From Hyphomicrobiales bacterium (GTDB lineage Bacteria; Pseudomonadota; Alphaproteobacteria; Rhizobiales; HXMU1428-3), in NCBI GenBank assembly GCA_021775425.1, contig JAJFHX010000022.1, positions 62,001 through 126,000 on the forward strand: DNA of 64,000 nucleotides, read 5' to 3'. Positions 42,834 through 52,478 of the stretch are shown here, piece by piece. Each line of letters starts with the position of its first letter. Position 1 is the first letter of the stretch. Under the pieces are notes generated by a model, which saw only the letters and a program-made list of their open reading frames with translations, had not been told where the DNA came from and searched no databases. Position numbers and translations under genes: made by a program.

Positions 42834-43170
42834 ACCTGAGAGGCTAACATCTGTCGAGCAAACAATCATAACTGTCAGAAAACCAAAATGCTTAGATTTT
42901 ATTTCAGATAGAGGTAGAACTTCTGGTTATTCCAGTAGCTTAGTTCCTGCCTCATGATTGTCGCGAACAAAAAAACATAAGGAAAATGCCTGATTTCATG
43001 CGAACAACTGCCTGAATCACAGCAGTTGCCCATCATCTATGCAAATTTCCGCAGGCAACGTGCCTCCATTTTGCGGATTTAGTCATAGCAACTCTCCTCC
43101 CAATTCATTAAACTACGCCAGACCTCGCATTCGTTGATAAACGAGGGCAAATAATAATTGGGAGAAAATC
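42834..43170. other. Intergenic region ahead of the TAXI transporter
   Basis: 337 bases without a credible gene. A 7-base inverted repeat CAACTGC (43005-43011) with GCAGTTG (43022-43028) and CCTCG/CGAGG around 43131-43154 are the only structures seen. GGGAGAAA lies just before the TAXI start. No clear -35/-10 pair was found. Confidence 0.4.
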
Positions 43171-44169
43171 ATGTTTAAATTAAAGACACTGATTGCAGGT
43201 GCAATCGTGGTCGCTTCGGTGACAGGCGCCAATGCTGAAAGCAAAGATTATGTGCTGAACACAGCTTCAACAGGTGGTACCTATCACCCGGTTGGAACGG
43301 CCATTTCAACACTGACAAAAGTGAAGCTTTTACCAAAACAAAAATTCAGCCTAACCGCTGTTAACTCAGCCGGTTCAGGCGCGAACGTTCAGGCACTTGG
43401 TGCAGGCACAGCTGATTTTGCAATTCTGCAAGGTCTTTATGGCTCATATGCCTCATCTGGCACTGGCCCGATTTCAGAGCCACAGAAAAACCTTCGCTCA
43501 GTTACCATGCTTTGGCAAAATGTTGAGCAGTTTGTGGTTGCAAACAGCAAAAAGAAATCCGGCACTGTTGAAGATCTGAAAGCGCTGAAAGGCTCTTCAG
43601 TTGGCATGGGCAAACAAAACTCAGGCACACTCGGCTCAAACCGCGTTCTATTAAAAGGTCTTGGCCTTGATATGGACAAAGACTTCAAGCTTGTCCACGC
43701 TGGATACGGCCCAACAGCTGATGCTCTGGCAAATGGTCAGATCGTAGCCGCCGGCATCCCTTCAGGCCCGCCTACAGGCGCGATTACCAAACTAATGGCA
43801 GCCAACGCTGATAAGTTCACTGTTCTTGATGTAACAGCAGACCAGCTAAAAGCTATGGACGGTGGCCGCAATCTCTGGGTGCCTTTTAAAATCGCTGCGG
43901 GCACATACCCCAATCAGAAGAAAGACATCAACACAATCGCTCAGCCAAACTTTTTGGCCGTGAATGCAAGTGTGAACGAAGATCATGTCTATCAGCTGAC
44001 AAAAACCATGTATGAAAACCTGAACTTCTTAACAGCCATCCACAAGGCAACCAAAGCTATGGCCATTGAAAAAGCCATGGCTGGTCTGCCGGTGCCTCTG
44101 CACCCGGGTGCTGCAAAATATTATAAAGAAGTCGGGCTTAAAATCCCTGCGCATCTTATTGCAAAATAA
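43171..44169 (+). CDS. TAXI-family TRAP solute-binding protein
   Basis: A 332-residue periplasmic protein with a signal peptide (about 1-22, ...VTGANA). The core starts YVLNTASTGGTYHPVGTAI, the standard TAXI opening, followed by AVNSAGSGANVQALGAGTADFAI and LRSVTMLW. TAXI proteins pair with fused TRAP permeases; known ligands include glutamate-like and other dicarboxylic compounds, but most are unknown. The fused permease gene follows, with a hairpin between. Confidence 0.93.
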   Translation: MFKLKTLIAGAIVVASVTGANAESKDYVLNTASTGGTYHPVGTAISTLTKVKLLPKQKFSLTAVNSAGSGANVQALGAGTADFAILQGLYGSYASSGTGPISEPQKNLRSVTMLWQNVEQFVVANSKKKSGTVEDLKALKGSSVGMGKQNSGTLGSNRVLLKGLGLDMDKDFKLVHAGYGPTADALANGQIVAAGIPSGPPTGAITKLMAANADKFTVLDVTADQLKAMDGGRNLWVPFKIAAGTYPNQKKDINTIAQPNFLAVNASVNEDHVYQLTKTMYENLNFLTAIHKATKAMAIEKAMAGLPVPLHPGAAKYYKEVGLKIPAHLIAK

Positions 44170-44194
44170 CAAGTAACAACCCAATCAGCTGTTT

Positions 44195-44222
44195 TTGGGG
44201 TGGAGTTTATGCTCCGCCCCAA
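44195..44222 (+). promoter_or_regulatory. Intercistronic hairpin between the TAXI gene and its permease
   Basis: TTGGGGTGGAG (44195-44205) pairs with CTCCGCCCCAA (44212-44222) with one G-T pair, 6-base loop, 25 bases after the stop. A short TCAT rather than a T run follows. Same placing as the hairpins after phnD and dctP. Confidence 0.7.
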
Positions 44223-44307
44223 TCATCGCTTTTATAATCATCTCTCAAAGGCCGCATGAAGAATGGCCAGCAAAGATGATGGGCTGCAAAGATCAAGGGG
44301 AAGACCA

Positions 44308-46527
44308 ATGGCAGAGACCACCACTGCGCCAGACACACCGCCAGAGGTAGAAATTGCCGCACCTCGCCGTAATAACTGGCTTGATCTCAACAGTGTTGGC
44401 CGATCACCCCTGCGCTGGTTCATCGCCATTTTCGCCATCTGTTTCGGCATATGGCACATCCTCACAAACATCTACCTGACAGAACCCGGCATGTGGCAAA
44501 ACGCGATCCATTTCGCAGGCTTCGCTTTTCTCGCCGCCGTGATTTATAGCCCGTTTGGGAATTATGCCGATAAAAACTGGGCCATCGCCATTGATGTGAT
44601 TTACGGGCTCACCGTTGCCGCTGCAACGGTCTGGGTCGCCGCAAATGAAACCGGCCTTTATAACAGAACCCTTGCAGTTACAGGTCAGTCCTGGCAGTTT
44701 AATCCAATAGACTGGATCGCTGGCGCGGTACTTATTTTCGCAGCCCTTGATCTTTCCCGCCGCGTCTCCGGCTGGGTCATTCCAATTCTTATCATTGTTT
44801 CCTTGTCATATATTCTGTTTCTGGGTGAATATCTGCCGGGTGTCTTCCGAGCAGCAAGCTTGCCACTGAATGATGTCCTGTTTCGAACACTTTATAATGA
44901 CGAAGGCATGTTTGGCATTCTGGCCAGAATATCCTCAACCAACATCACTTTGTTTATGATCTTCGGCGGCTTTCTGGTCGCTTCAGGGGCAAGTGATTTT
45001 GTCATTGAAATATCAAAACTAGTCGCGGGCCGCATCCGTGGAGGTGCTGCATTTGTTGCGGTGCTTTCTTCTGCACTAACAGGCACCATCAGTGGCTCAG
45101 CGATTGCGAATACAGCTTCTACCGGCGTCATCACCATACCGTTAATGAAGTCAAACGGTTTCCGTGCCTCGTTCGCCGCCGGTGTTGAAGCCGCCGCCTC
45201 AACAGGCGGCCAGCTCATGCCGCCGATCATGGGTGCGGGCGCTTTTGTCATGGCAAGCTATACTTCCATTCCCTATTCAACCATCGTCGCGGTCTCGATT
45301 GTCCCTGCATTTTTATATTTTCTCTCAGTTGCGTTTATCGTCCGCATCGAAGCAATGAAATACAGCGTAGGTGATGATATCAGCCTGAAGGTCGATTACG
45401 GCAAACTGATTTCAGGTGGCACCACCTTCGTCATCCCCCTCACCATCATGATTTATCTGCTGATGACAGGGGTCACCCCAAGTTATGCCGCCTCCTGGTC
45501 CATTGCCTCACTGGTTGTGATTTCCTGGCTCAATACAATTGTTTCAAAGTTTATAAAAGGCAGCAATTTTAATCCGCTTTTCATGGGGCCAAAACGCATT
45601 TCAGAAGCCTTCATGAATGGCATCAAAGCCTCCATCCTTACTGGTATCCTATTGGTTTCAATCGGTATTATGAACAATGCCATTGTCACCAGCGGCATCG
45701 GCAACGGCTTTTCACTGATGATCGCCCAGTGGTCGCAAGGCTCGATCCTCGTTGCCATCGCCCTGATCGGTCTGGCCTCTCTCGTGCTTGGTATGGGGCT
45801 GCCAGTTACAGCCGCTTACATCATCCTTGCCATTTTATGCGCCCCGGCGCTGGCGGGCATTTTGTCGGATACCATCGTCGTTGAAAAGCTGATGAAAGGA
45901 CTGACAGACCCGGCCCAGTCATCCCTCTTCCTGCTGGTGGATAGCCCCCATGCAGCCAAGGTCACCCTGGGCATGGCACGTGAAGAAGCACTGGAGCTAT
46001 TAGCCGCCATGCCGTTTGAGCTGATCATCACTGTCCGCCCCTTACTGGTCGACCCGACAGTCCAGGTCACATTCCTGCTGACAGCCCATCTGATCATTTT
46101 CTGGCTCAGTCAGGATAGCAACGTCACCCCGCCGGTTTGTCTTGCCGCATTCACCGCCGCAGGCATCGCCGGGTCGCGGCCTATGGCAACAGGCTTCCAG
46201 GCCTGGAAAATCGCCAAGGGGCTTTATATTGTGCCGATCATGTTTGCCTACACACCTCTCATTAGCGGCAGTTTCTTTGAGGTCTTGCAAATCGGTATCT
46301 TTGCCCTGTTTGGGATTTATGCCATCAACGCAATAATTCAGTATTACGCGGAAGGCCCGTTAGCTCTCTGGCATTTACCATTGTTGGGGCTGGGTATGGT
46401 CGGCACGTTCTGGCCACTTAACTGGACGGCAAATCTCGGCGGCGCGGTGTTGGTCATTGGTGTCGTCATCATGTCAAGAAGGGGCCGTGCGGGCAGCACA
46501 CCTCTGGCCCTGAAAGCGGCTGACTAG
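44308..46527 (+). CDS. Fused TRAP transporter permease (DctQM, 4TM/12TM type)
   Basis: A 739-residue membrane protein with about 16-18 hydrophobic segments: a DctQ-like part in roughly the first 180 residues followed by the DctM part. Segments such as FMIFGGFLVASGASDFVIE, SGSAIANTASTGVITIPLMK, GGQLMPPIMGAGAFVMASY and LGMGLPVTAAYIILAIL are typical of the fused form used with TAXI proteins. ATG 44308 has AAGGGG at 7 bases; an in-frame ATG at 44263 would add 15 polar residues. It moves the TAXI ligand with sodium or protons. Confidence 0.93.
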   Translation: MAETTTAPDTPPEVEIAAPRRNNWLDLNSVGRSPLRWFIAIFAICFGIWHILTNIYLTEPGMWQNAIHFAGFAFLAAVIYSPFGNYADKNWAIAIDVIYGLTVAAATVWVAANETGLYNRTLAVTGQSWQFNPIDWIAGAVLIFAALDLSRRVSGWVIPILIIVSLSYILFLGEYLPGVFRAASLPLNDVLFRTLYNDEGMFGILARISSTNITLFMIFGGFLVASGASDFVIEISKLVAGRIRGGAAFVAVLSSALTGTISGSAIANTASTGVITIPLMKSNGFRASFAAGVEAAASTGGQLMPPIMGAGAFVMASYTSIPYSTIVAVSIVPAFLYFLSVAFIVRIEAMKYSVGDDISLKVDYGKLISGGTTFVIPLTIMIYLLMTGVTPSYAASWSIASLVVISWLNTIVSKFIKGSNFNPLFMGPKRISEAFMNGIKASILTGILLVSIGIMNNAIVTSGIGNGFSLMIAQWSQGSILVAIALIGLASLVLGMGLPVTAAYIILAILCAPALAGILSDTIVVEKLMKGLTDPAQSSLFLLVDSPHAAKVTLGMAREEALELLAAMPFELIITVRPLLVDPTVQVTFLLTAHLIIFWLSQDSNVTPPVCLAAFTAAGIAGSRPMATGFQAWKIAKGLYIVPIMFAYTPLISGSFFEVLQIGIFALFGIYAINAIIQYYAEGPLALWHLPLLGLGMVGTFWPLNWTANLGGAVLVIGVVIMSRRGRAGSTPLALKAAD

Positions 46528-46593
46528 TAAAAAAGCTGATGATAGCTATATTGAGAACTGAGCATGAGTTGAACCATCATAGGGCGAACTGAA

Positions 46594-47268
46594 ATGACCT
46601 CAGAAACGACAACAGCTGTCAATCTCAATCTGGATTTTTCAAAATCCGTCATTGTCGAAGCCGCTAATATGGAGTGGTCTCCCTCGCCATTAAAAGGCGT
46701 TGTCCGCCGCCGGCTGGAACGCGAAGATGCAGAGCAGGGGCATGCCACCTCAATCGTGCGCTATGATCCCGGCTCCTCGTTCAAAAGTCACACCCATGGT
46801 GGCGGCGAAGAGTATTTCGTGCTGGAAGGTACTTTTTCTGATCAGTCCGGTGATTATGGTGCGGGTTCTTATGTCCGCAACCCGCCAGGCAGCAGCCACG
46901 CGCCCCATAGCGAAAACGGTTGCACAATTTTCGTCAAACTCTGCCAGATGCAAAGTGAAGGCGAACCGCAGGTCAACATTGATACCAAAACCACCGAATG
47001 GCAACAATCCCCCTTAAAAGGTCAGCAATATATGCCATTATTTGAGAATGACCGTGAAACAGTGCAACTCATCAAACTGACGGCCGGTGCAGACCTCAAA
47101 TTCATAAGAGAGGAAACCATCAGGGAGATTTTGATCCTTGAAGGTGAAGTTACTTATAAGGGGAATGATTTTGGCCCCCAAAGTTGGTTTCGCTTCGCCA
47201 GAAACGAGGAAGCAAAATTCACCGCAGCTAAAAATACGACACTCTGGCTGAAATCATACGCCAGGTGA
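46594..47268 (+). CDS. Double cupin protein (ChrR-like cupin domain)
   Basis: A 224-residue soluble protein made of two cupin halves (about 25-115 and 135-222). The first holds the metal-site pattern HTHGGGEEYFVLEG (two His, one Glu) and later His in SSHAPHSENG. The second half resembles it but lacks the His pair (FIREETIREILILEG). This fits the ChrR-like cupin family without the zinc-binding anti-sigma part. It follows the TAXI-TRAP permease by 66 bases, so it may act on the imported compound or serve as a sensor. Activity unknown. Confidence 0.8.
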   Translation: MTSETTTAVNLNLDFSKSVIVEAANMEWSPSPLKGVVRRRLEREDAEQGHATSIVRYDPGSSFKSHTHGGGEEYFVLEGTFSDQSGDYGAGSYVRNPPGSSHAPHSENGCTIFVKLCQMQSEGEPQVNIDTKTTEWQQSPLKGQQYMPLFENDRETVQLIKLTAGADLKFIREETIREILILEGEVTYKGNDFGPQSWFRFARNEEAKFTAAKNTTLWLKSYAR

Positions 47269-47873
47269 CATTACCAGAGATAAAACATTGAAGTGACAGG
47301 TAAATTTTCTTTAAAGTGAGTGAGTAGCATAACCCTCATTTTTGCTGAACGCGGCACCAAAGCAAATAATTCCTTCCCCGGTAACAGTGAACAAACCGGT
47401 GCAAAGAACTTCAATCGCGAAAAAACTCACAACCATGACTCAAATTACAAATGAGAAAACGCCAAAATTTCGGATTTTCAAAGTGGACAATTTGTCCACT
47501 TTACTTCTGACGAAGTGGACAATTTGGCGACTGTGAATCATTCTCAATTTGTATTAGACTAAAGGCAGAGATAATGAAGACTGCTTTCGATCAGAGGCAA
47601 AAGACTGGCCATCACTAACATAAAAGAGCCAGCATCTCTGATCAACGGACGAAATGCGAATGCCTAAAATTATGGGGAACATTCTTTCGAATGCACTCAG
47701 TTTGAATTCAGTCAGAATATTGAAGAAATTCAATCTGATTATGAAATAACTGGCGTAATTTAAAGAGTGTCCCTCATTGCGAGTTTGTATGACAGGTGAG
47801 CAAAAAAACTGGCTAAGTAAATCGTCCGGATAAGCACTGAAAAAAAGTGTGATATCAGGGGAGGATATAACAA
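47269..47873. other. 600-base gene-free region ahead of the formate dehydrogenase locus
   Basis: No convincing reading frame. It contains the palindromic repeat element at 47480-47538, which has a near-copy at 62842-62894. AT-rich sequence follows; TTGACA-like promoter boxes for torD were not found by eye. GGGGAGG at 47858-47864 is the torD ribosome site. Confidence 0.5.
47480..47538. repeat. Palindromic repeat element, left copy
   Basis: AAAGTGGACA (47480-47489) and TGTCCACTTT (47493-47502) form a perfect palindrome. TGTCCACT (47493-47500) also pairs with AGTGGACA (47514-47521) over 13 bases. Then comes TTTGGCGACTGTGAAT. The same arrangement with the same 13-base spacing occurs at 62849-62894 in the same orientation. 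Could be a regulator site or the remnant end of a mobile element. Confidence 0.75.
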
Positions 47874-48479
47874 TTGGCCGATAAGAGCCTTCTAAAAAAA
47901 GACCAGGTGTCTGAAGTCGATCAATTAAGGGTAAACGTCTATCGTTTACTTGGCCGTGCGCTGTCTGCGCCCGCGGACGAGGCTTTCCTTGAAATATTAA
48001 AAAATATCAATGGCGATGAATCTGAGCTTGGCGCCGCTTTTACAGAAGTCGCGCTCGCCGCAGAGCAAACCACCCTGAAAAGCCTTAAAGAAGAATATCA
48101 GGATTTGTTTGTCGGGCTGGGGCGCGGTGAGCTGCTGCCATTCTGCTCATATTATCTGACCGGCTTTCTCAATGAAAAACCACTGGCACGCCTGCGCAAT
48201 GACATGGTCCCGCTTGGTATAGAGCGCAACCCCGAAAGCGTTGAGCCGGAAGACCACGCCGGTGCGCTGATGGACATGATGGCCGGGCTTATTGATGGTG
48301 GATTTGGCACCATGCAGCCAATTGAGGTTCAGAAAGAATTTTTCGAAAAACATATCAACAACTGGATGCCCCACTTTTTTAAAGATCTGCAAAAAGCAGA
48401 AGGTGCAACCGTGTTCAGACCCATCGGCAAGGTGGGTGAATTGTTTTTGGAAATTGAGGACGACGCCTTTGCAATGTAA
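47874..48479 (+). CDS. TorD/DmsD-family maturation chaperone
   Basis: A 201-residue all-helical protein. LRVNVYRLLGRALSAPAD at the start, EEYQDLFVGLGRGELLPFCSYYLTGFL and PEDHAGALMDMMAGLI are typical of TorD-family chaperones, which bind the Tat signal and assist molybdenum cofactor loading of the catalytic subunit. Starts at TTG 47874 with GGGGAGG at 9 bases. It is the first gene of the formate dehydrogenase operon, so its client is FdhA and perhaps the small Tat-signal protein. Confidence 0.92.
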   Translation: MADKSLLKKDQVSEVDQLRVNVYRLLGRALSAPADEAFLEILKNINGDESELGAAFTEVALAAEQTTLKSLKEEYQDLFVGLGRGELLPFCSYYLTGFLNEKPLARLRNDMVPLGIERNPESVEPEDHAGALMDMMAGLIDGGFGTMQPIEVQKEFFEKHINNWMPHFFKDLQKAEGATVFRPIGKVGELFLEIEDDAFAM

Positions 48480-48617
48480 GGCGCAGTAATGTGCACTTAA
48501 AAATTTCGGCCAGCTATAAAGCCGGAACTGCAAAGCAAATACTTGGGTCATCAGGCAAAGCTACCCGGCCTGATAGCAATCCCAAGGGGAGAACTGGGTA
48601 GCACAAAAGGAGTGAAT

Positions 48618-48821
48618 ATGACTGAAAAGCTTGAAAACGTAAAAGCTGATCGTCGTGGCTTCCTGAAAATCGCCGGTATCGGTGCTGTCGCCAGTGGCGC
48701 AGCTTTGGTCACTGGAAAAGAAGCATCAGCCTCAGTTGGCGGAGTGGATCCAAAAACAGGTGATGCTGGCTATCAGGAAACTGAACACGTGAAGACGTTT
48801 TATAAATCAGCCCGTTTCTAA
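48618..48821 (+). CDS. Small Tat-signal protein of formate dehydrogenase regions
   Basis: A 67-residue protein that is mostly a twin-arginine signal: DRRGFLKIAGIGAVASGAAL (about 11-30), with a short polar tail ending FYKSARF. Such small Tat-target proteins are a regular companion of alphaproteobacterial formate dehydrogenase genes (the formate dehydrogenase region TAT target family). AAGGAG lies before ATG 48618; an upstream in-frame extension to 48543 has no ribosome site. Role unknown; it may help export or assembly of FdhAB. Confidence 0.88.
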   Translation: MTEKLENVKADRRGFLKIAGIGAVASGAALVTGKEASASVGGVDPKTGDAGYQETEHVKTFYKSARF

Positions 48822-48889
48822 CGCACTGATTTTTTTGAGTTAAATACAAAATTAAAAATAAAGCTGTATTCAATTTAACGGAGAAGATA

Positions 48890-51808
48890 ATGCTCAGGAA
48901 AAAGACAAATGGGGTAGCGAAAGGCTCCCGGCTGTCATCTGTGCTTTCTGATTTTAAGGGAACCGTCGTAGACCGCCGGACCTTCCTTAAACGTTCCGGC
49001 CTGACTTTAGGCGGAGCCGCAGCTATTTCAACACTTAGTGGTGGAATGGTCAGAAAAGCAAAAGCAGCAGGTGCGAAAGCTACCGGTAATATCGAAATTA
49101 AAAAATCAGTTTGTACACACTGCTCAGTCGGCTGTACTGTACTGGCTGAAGTTTCAAATGGCGTCTGGATTGGTCAGGAACCTGGCTATGACAGCCCGTT
49201 TAACCTTGGCGCGCACTGCGCAAAAGGCGCCTCAGTACGTGAGCACGCTCACGGTGAACGCCGCCTGAAATATCCAATGAAACTGGTTGGCGGAAAATGG
49301 GAACGCATGTCCTGGGATAATGCCATCAATGAAATTGGTGACACGATGCTCAAGGTTCGGGAAAGTTCCGGCCCTGATTCAGTCTATTGGCTGGGTTCAG
49401 CAAAACACTCAAATGAGCAATCATATCTGGTGCGCAAGTTTGCTGCCTATTGGGGCACAAACAACGTTGACCATCAGGCTCGTATTTGTCACTCAACCAC
49501 AGTGGCAGGTGTTGCTAACACCTGGGGCTATGGTGCGATGACCAACTCCTACAATGATATTCATAAATCAAAAGCAATCTTCCTGATTGGTAGTAACCCA
49601 GCTGAAGCGCACCCCGTTTCATTGCTGCACCTCTTAAAATCAAAAGAAGAAAATAACGCACCGTTGATCGTCTGCGATCCCCGCTTCACACGGACAGCAG
49701 CCCATGCGGATGAATATGTACGTTTCAGACCAGGCACAGACGTCGCCTTGATCTGGGGCATTCTTCACCACATTTTTGAAAATGGCTGGGAAGATAAAGA
49801 ATACATTAAGCAACGTGTTTACGGCATGGACGAAATCCGTGAAGAAGTTGCGAAATGGACACCTGAAGTCGTTGAAAATGTAACTGGCACACCAGGCTCT
49901 CAGCTGAAACGTGTGGCAAGAACATTGGCTGATAATCGCCCCGGCACCCTTATCTGGTGCATGGGTGGCACCCAGCACTCAAACGGTAACAACAACACCC
50001 GTGCTTATTGCATTCTGCAACTGGCGCTGGGCAATATCGGCAAATCTGGCGGCGGAGCAAACATCTTCCGTGGTCACGATAATGTGCAGGGCGCAACTGA
50101 CCTCGGCGTTCTGGCAAACACATTGCCGGGTTACTATGGTCTGAAAGCAGGCTCATGGGCTCACTGGGCCAGAGTTTGGGAAGAAGATCTTGATTGGTTA
50201 AAAGGCCGTTTTGACACCATGAAAGGCAAAGACGGTAAGGACAAGAAAATGATGAACGAAACGGGTATTCCCGTCTCTCGTTGGATCGATGGTGTCCTTG
50301 AAGCCAAAGAAAATATCCTACAGCCGGATAATACCAAAGTGATGGTATTCTGGGGCCACGCGCCTAACTCGCAAACTCGTTTGCCGGAAATGCGCAAAGC
50401 CATGGGCAAATTGGATATGCTTGTCATCATTGACCCATATCCGACCATGTCAGCTGTTCTACAAGACCGCCAGGATGGTGTTTATCTCCTCCCGGCAGCC
50501 ACGCAGTTTGAAACTTATGGTTCTGTAACCGCTTCAAACAGATCACTTCAATGGCGCGAAAAAGTCATGGAACCTCTGTTTGAATCTCTGCCAGACCACA
50601 CTATTGCTTACAAACTGGCGAAAAAACTCGGCTTTGCTGAGCAATTGTTCCGTAACATCAAGGTCAATGGTGATGAGCCATTGGTTGAAGATCTTACCCG
50701 TGAGTTCAATCGCGGCATGTGGACTGTTGGCTACACAGGTCAGTCACCTGAACGGCTGAAATTGCACATGGCAAACCAGCACACCTTTGACCGGACAACA
50801 TTGCGCGCCAAAGGCGGCCCGGCTGATGGTGATACTTACGGTCTTCCTTGGCCTTGCTGGGGTACGGCTGAAATGAAGCACCCTGGAACACATGTGCTTT
50901 ATGATCCGTCATTACCGGTTGCTGAAGGTGGTCTCTGCTTCCGTGCCAGATATGGTGTGGAGAGAAATGGTGTCAACCTTCTGGCCGAAGGGTCTTACCC
51001 TGTTGGTTCAGAAATCAAGGATGGCTACCCGGAGTTCACTGTCGGCATGCTAAGGAAACTTGGCTGGCTCGGTGATCTGACTGCAGAAGAACTGGCATCA
51101 ATCCAAAAAGTTGCCGGCTCTGCTGAAGACGAAAAAATGGATAAGGTCAATTGGAAAACAGACCTCTCCGGTGGCATTCAGCGTGTGGCTATCAAACATG
51201 GTTGCGCGCCGTTCGGTAATGCGAAAGCCCGTACTGTTGTATGGACCTTCCCTGATCCGGTGCCAATTCACCGTGAACCACTTTATACAAACCGTCGGGA
51301 TCTTGTGGATAGCTATGCTACCTACGAAGACAAAACATTCTGGCGTCTTCCAACTGCCTATAAGTCAATTCAGGAGAAAGACTATTCAAAAGACTTTCCA
51401 ATGATTATGACATCGGGCCGTTTGGTTGAATATGAAGGTGGCGGCGATGAAACACGGTCCAACCCGTGGCTGGCTGAACTCCAGCAGGATATGTTCGTCG
51501 AAATCAATCCACGTGATGCCAACAATTTAGGTATTCGCGATAAGGATGTGGTTTGGCTTCACAGTCCGTCTGGCGCCAAGATCAAGATCATGGCTATGAT
51601 TACTGAACGTGTGGGTAAAGGCGTTGTCTTTACACCATTCCACTTTGGTGGTCACTTCCAGGGTGAAGATCTTCGTTCCAAATATCCAAAAGGGGCTGAC
51701 CCTGTCGTGCTTGGTGAGGCGTGTAACACCGCTCAAACCTATGGCTACGATAGTGTAACCCAGATGCAAGAAACCAAAGCTACGCTCTGCCGTATTGAGC
51801 GTGCGTAA
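48890..51808 (+). CDS. fdhA: Formate dehydrogenase catalytic subunit, Tat-exported, Cys form
   Basis: A 972-residue molybdopterin oxidoreductase. A Tat signal (DRRTFLKRSG, about 28-37) directs it to the periplasm. The [4Fe-4S] ligands are Cys75, Cys78, Cys82 and Cys110. Cys200 in ARICHSTTVAG is the metal ligand, where E. coli FdnG has selenocysteine, so no UGA decoding is needed. VDRRTFLK and SNPAEAHPV, GHDNVQGATDLG follow the family. The C-terminal cofactor cap (TSGRLVEYEGGGDETRSNPW) is intact. It oxidises formate to CO2 and passes electrons to FdhB. Confidence 0.96.
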   Translation: MLRKKTNGVAKGSRLSSVLSDFKGTVVDRRTFLKRSGLTLGGAAAISTLSGGMVRKAKAAGAKATGNIEIKKSVCTHCSVGCTVLAEVSNGVWIGQEPGYDSPFNLGAHCAKGASVREHAHGERRLKYPMKLVGGKWERMSWDNAINEIGDTMLKVRESSGPDSVYWLGSAKHSNEQSYLVRKFAAYWGTNNVDHQARICHSTTVAGVANTWGYGAMTNSYNDIHKSKAIFLIGSNPAEAHPVSLLHLLKSKEENNAPLIVCDPRFTRTAAHADEYVRFRPGTDVALIWGILHHIFENGWEDKEYIKQRVYGMDEIREEVAKWTPEVVENVTGTPGSQLKRVARTLADNRPGTLIWCMGGTQHSNGNNNTRAYCILQLALGNIGKSGGGANIFRGHDNVQGATDLGVLANTLPGYYGLKAGSWAHWARVWEEDLDWLKGRFDTMKGKDGKDKKMMNETGIPVSRWIDGVLEAKENILQPDNTKVMVFWGHAPNSQTRLPEMRKAMGKLDMLVIIDPYPTMSAVLQDRQDGVYLLPAATQFETYGSVTASNRSLQWREKVMEPLFESLPDHTIAYKLAKKLGFAEQLFRNIKVNGDEPLVEDLTREFNRGMWTVGYTGQSPERLKLHMANQHTFDRTTLRAKGGPADGDTYGLPWPCWGTAEMKHPGTHVLYDPSLPVAEGGLCFRARYGVERNGVNLLAEGSYPVGSEIKDGYPEFTVGMLRKLGWLGDLTAEELASIQKVAGSAEDEKMDKVNWKTDLSGGIQRVAIKHGCAPFGNAKARTVVWTFPDPVPIHREPLYTNRRDLVDSYATYEDKTFWRLPTAYKSIQEKDYSKDFPMIMTSGRLVEYEGGGDETRSNPWLAELQQDMFVEINPRDANNLGIRDKDVVWLHSPSGAKIKIMAMITERVGKGVVFTPFHFGGHFQGEDLRSKYPKGADPVVLGEACNTAQTYGYDSVTQMQETKATLCRIERA

Positions 51809-51826
51809 GCAAAGGAGGAATATATA

Positions 51827-52423
51827 ATGGCTAGAATGAAATTCCTTTGTGATGCAGAACGTTGCATTGAATGTAATGCATGTGTGACAGCTTGTAAGAA
51901 CGAGCACGAGGTGCCGTGGGGTGTGAACCGCCGTAGAGTGGTGACCATCAATGACGGTAAACCAGGTGAGCGTTCTGTCTCTGTTGCCTGTATGCACTGC
52001 TCAGATGCACCTTGTATGGCAGTATGTCCGGTGGATTGTTTCTATCAGACTTCTGACGGTGTTGTGCTTCACTCAAAGGACTTGTGCATTGGTTGTGGTT
52101 ATTGTTTCTATGCGTGCCCGTTTGGTGCGCCGCAATATCCGCAAGCATCCAATTTTGGTTCTCGTGGCAAAATGGACAAATGTACCTTCTGTGCCGGTGG
52201 CCCGGAAGAAGACATGTCTTCAGCTGAGTTCCAGAAATATGGTCGTAACCGTCTGGCAGAAGGCAAATTGCCACTCTGTGCTGAAATGTGCTCAACCAAA
52301 GCGCTTTTGGCTGGTGATGGTGATACAGTCTCTTCAATCTATCGCGAACGTGTCGTTGCCCGTGGCTTCGGCTCTGGCGCGTGGGGTTGGGGCACTGCCT
52401 ATGATCGCAAAACCGGTGGTTAA
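51827..52423 (+). CDS. fdhB: Formate dehydrogenase iron-sulfur subunit
   Basis: A 198-residue ferredoxin-like subunit with four Cys groups for [4Fe-4S] clusters: CDAERCIECNACVTACKNEHEV split as CIECNAC (about 15-20), CMHCSDAPCMAVCPVDC (about 55-71), CIGCGYCFYACPFG (about 89-102) and CTFC with a late CAEMC pair. AGGAGGAA precedes the ATG, 18 bases after fdhA. It wires electrons from FdhA to the cytochrome b subunit. No C-terminal membrane helix is present, unlike E. coli FdnH, so it relies on FdhC for membrane contact. Confidence 0.95.
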   Translation: MARMKFLCDAERCIECNACVTACKNEHEVPWGVNRRRVVTINDGKPGERSVSVACMHCSDAPCMAVCPVDCFYQTSDGVVLHSKDLCIGCGYCFYACPFGAPQYPQASNFGSRGKMDKCTFCAGGPEEDMSSAEFQKYGRNRLAEGKLPLCAEMCSTKALLAGDGDTVSSIYRERVVARGFGSGAWGWGTAYDRKTGG

Positions 52424-52446
52424 TCAATAACCGGTTCAAAAATAAG

Positions 52447-52478
52447 CAGGGGGTGGCAATCACCACCCCCTGTTATTT
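52447..52478 (+). terminator. Strong hairpin between fdhB and fdhC
   Basis: A perfect 10-base stem, CAGGGGGTGG (52447-52456) with CCACCCCCTG (52463-52472), 6-base loop, then TTATTTCT. The stem extends through AATAA/TTATT with one bulge. It should end or strongly reduce transcripts 24 bases after fdhB, so fdhC may be read at a lower level or from its own promoter in the following 230 bases. Confidence 0.82.

Noticed and set aside
47269-47873. A missing gene in the 600-base gap
   Set aside because: The only frame of note (47342-47536) runs through the palindromic element and has no ribosome site or recognisable sequence.
49489-49491. Possible selenocysteine codon in fdhA
   Set aside because: The codon at the metal ligand (residue 200, ARICHS) is TGT, an ordinary cysteine; no in-frame TGA occurs, so no SECIS element is needed.
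51948-52466. 172-codon antisense frame over fdhB
   Set aside because: Shadow of the ferredoxin-type gene; His/Arg/Gln-rich product without a domain.
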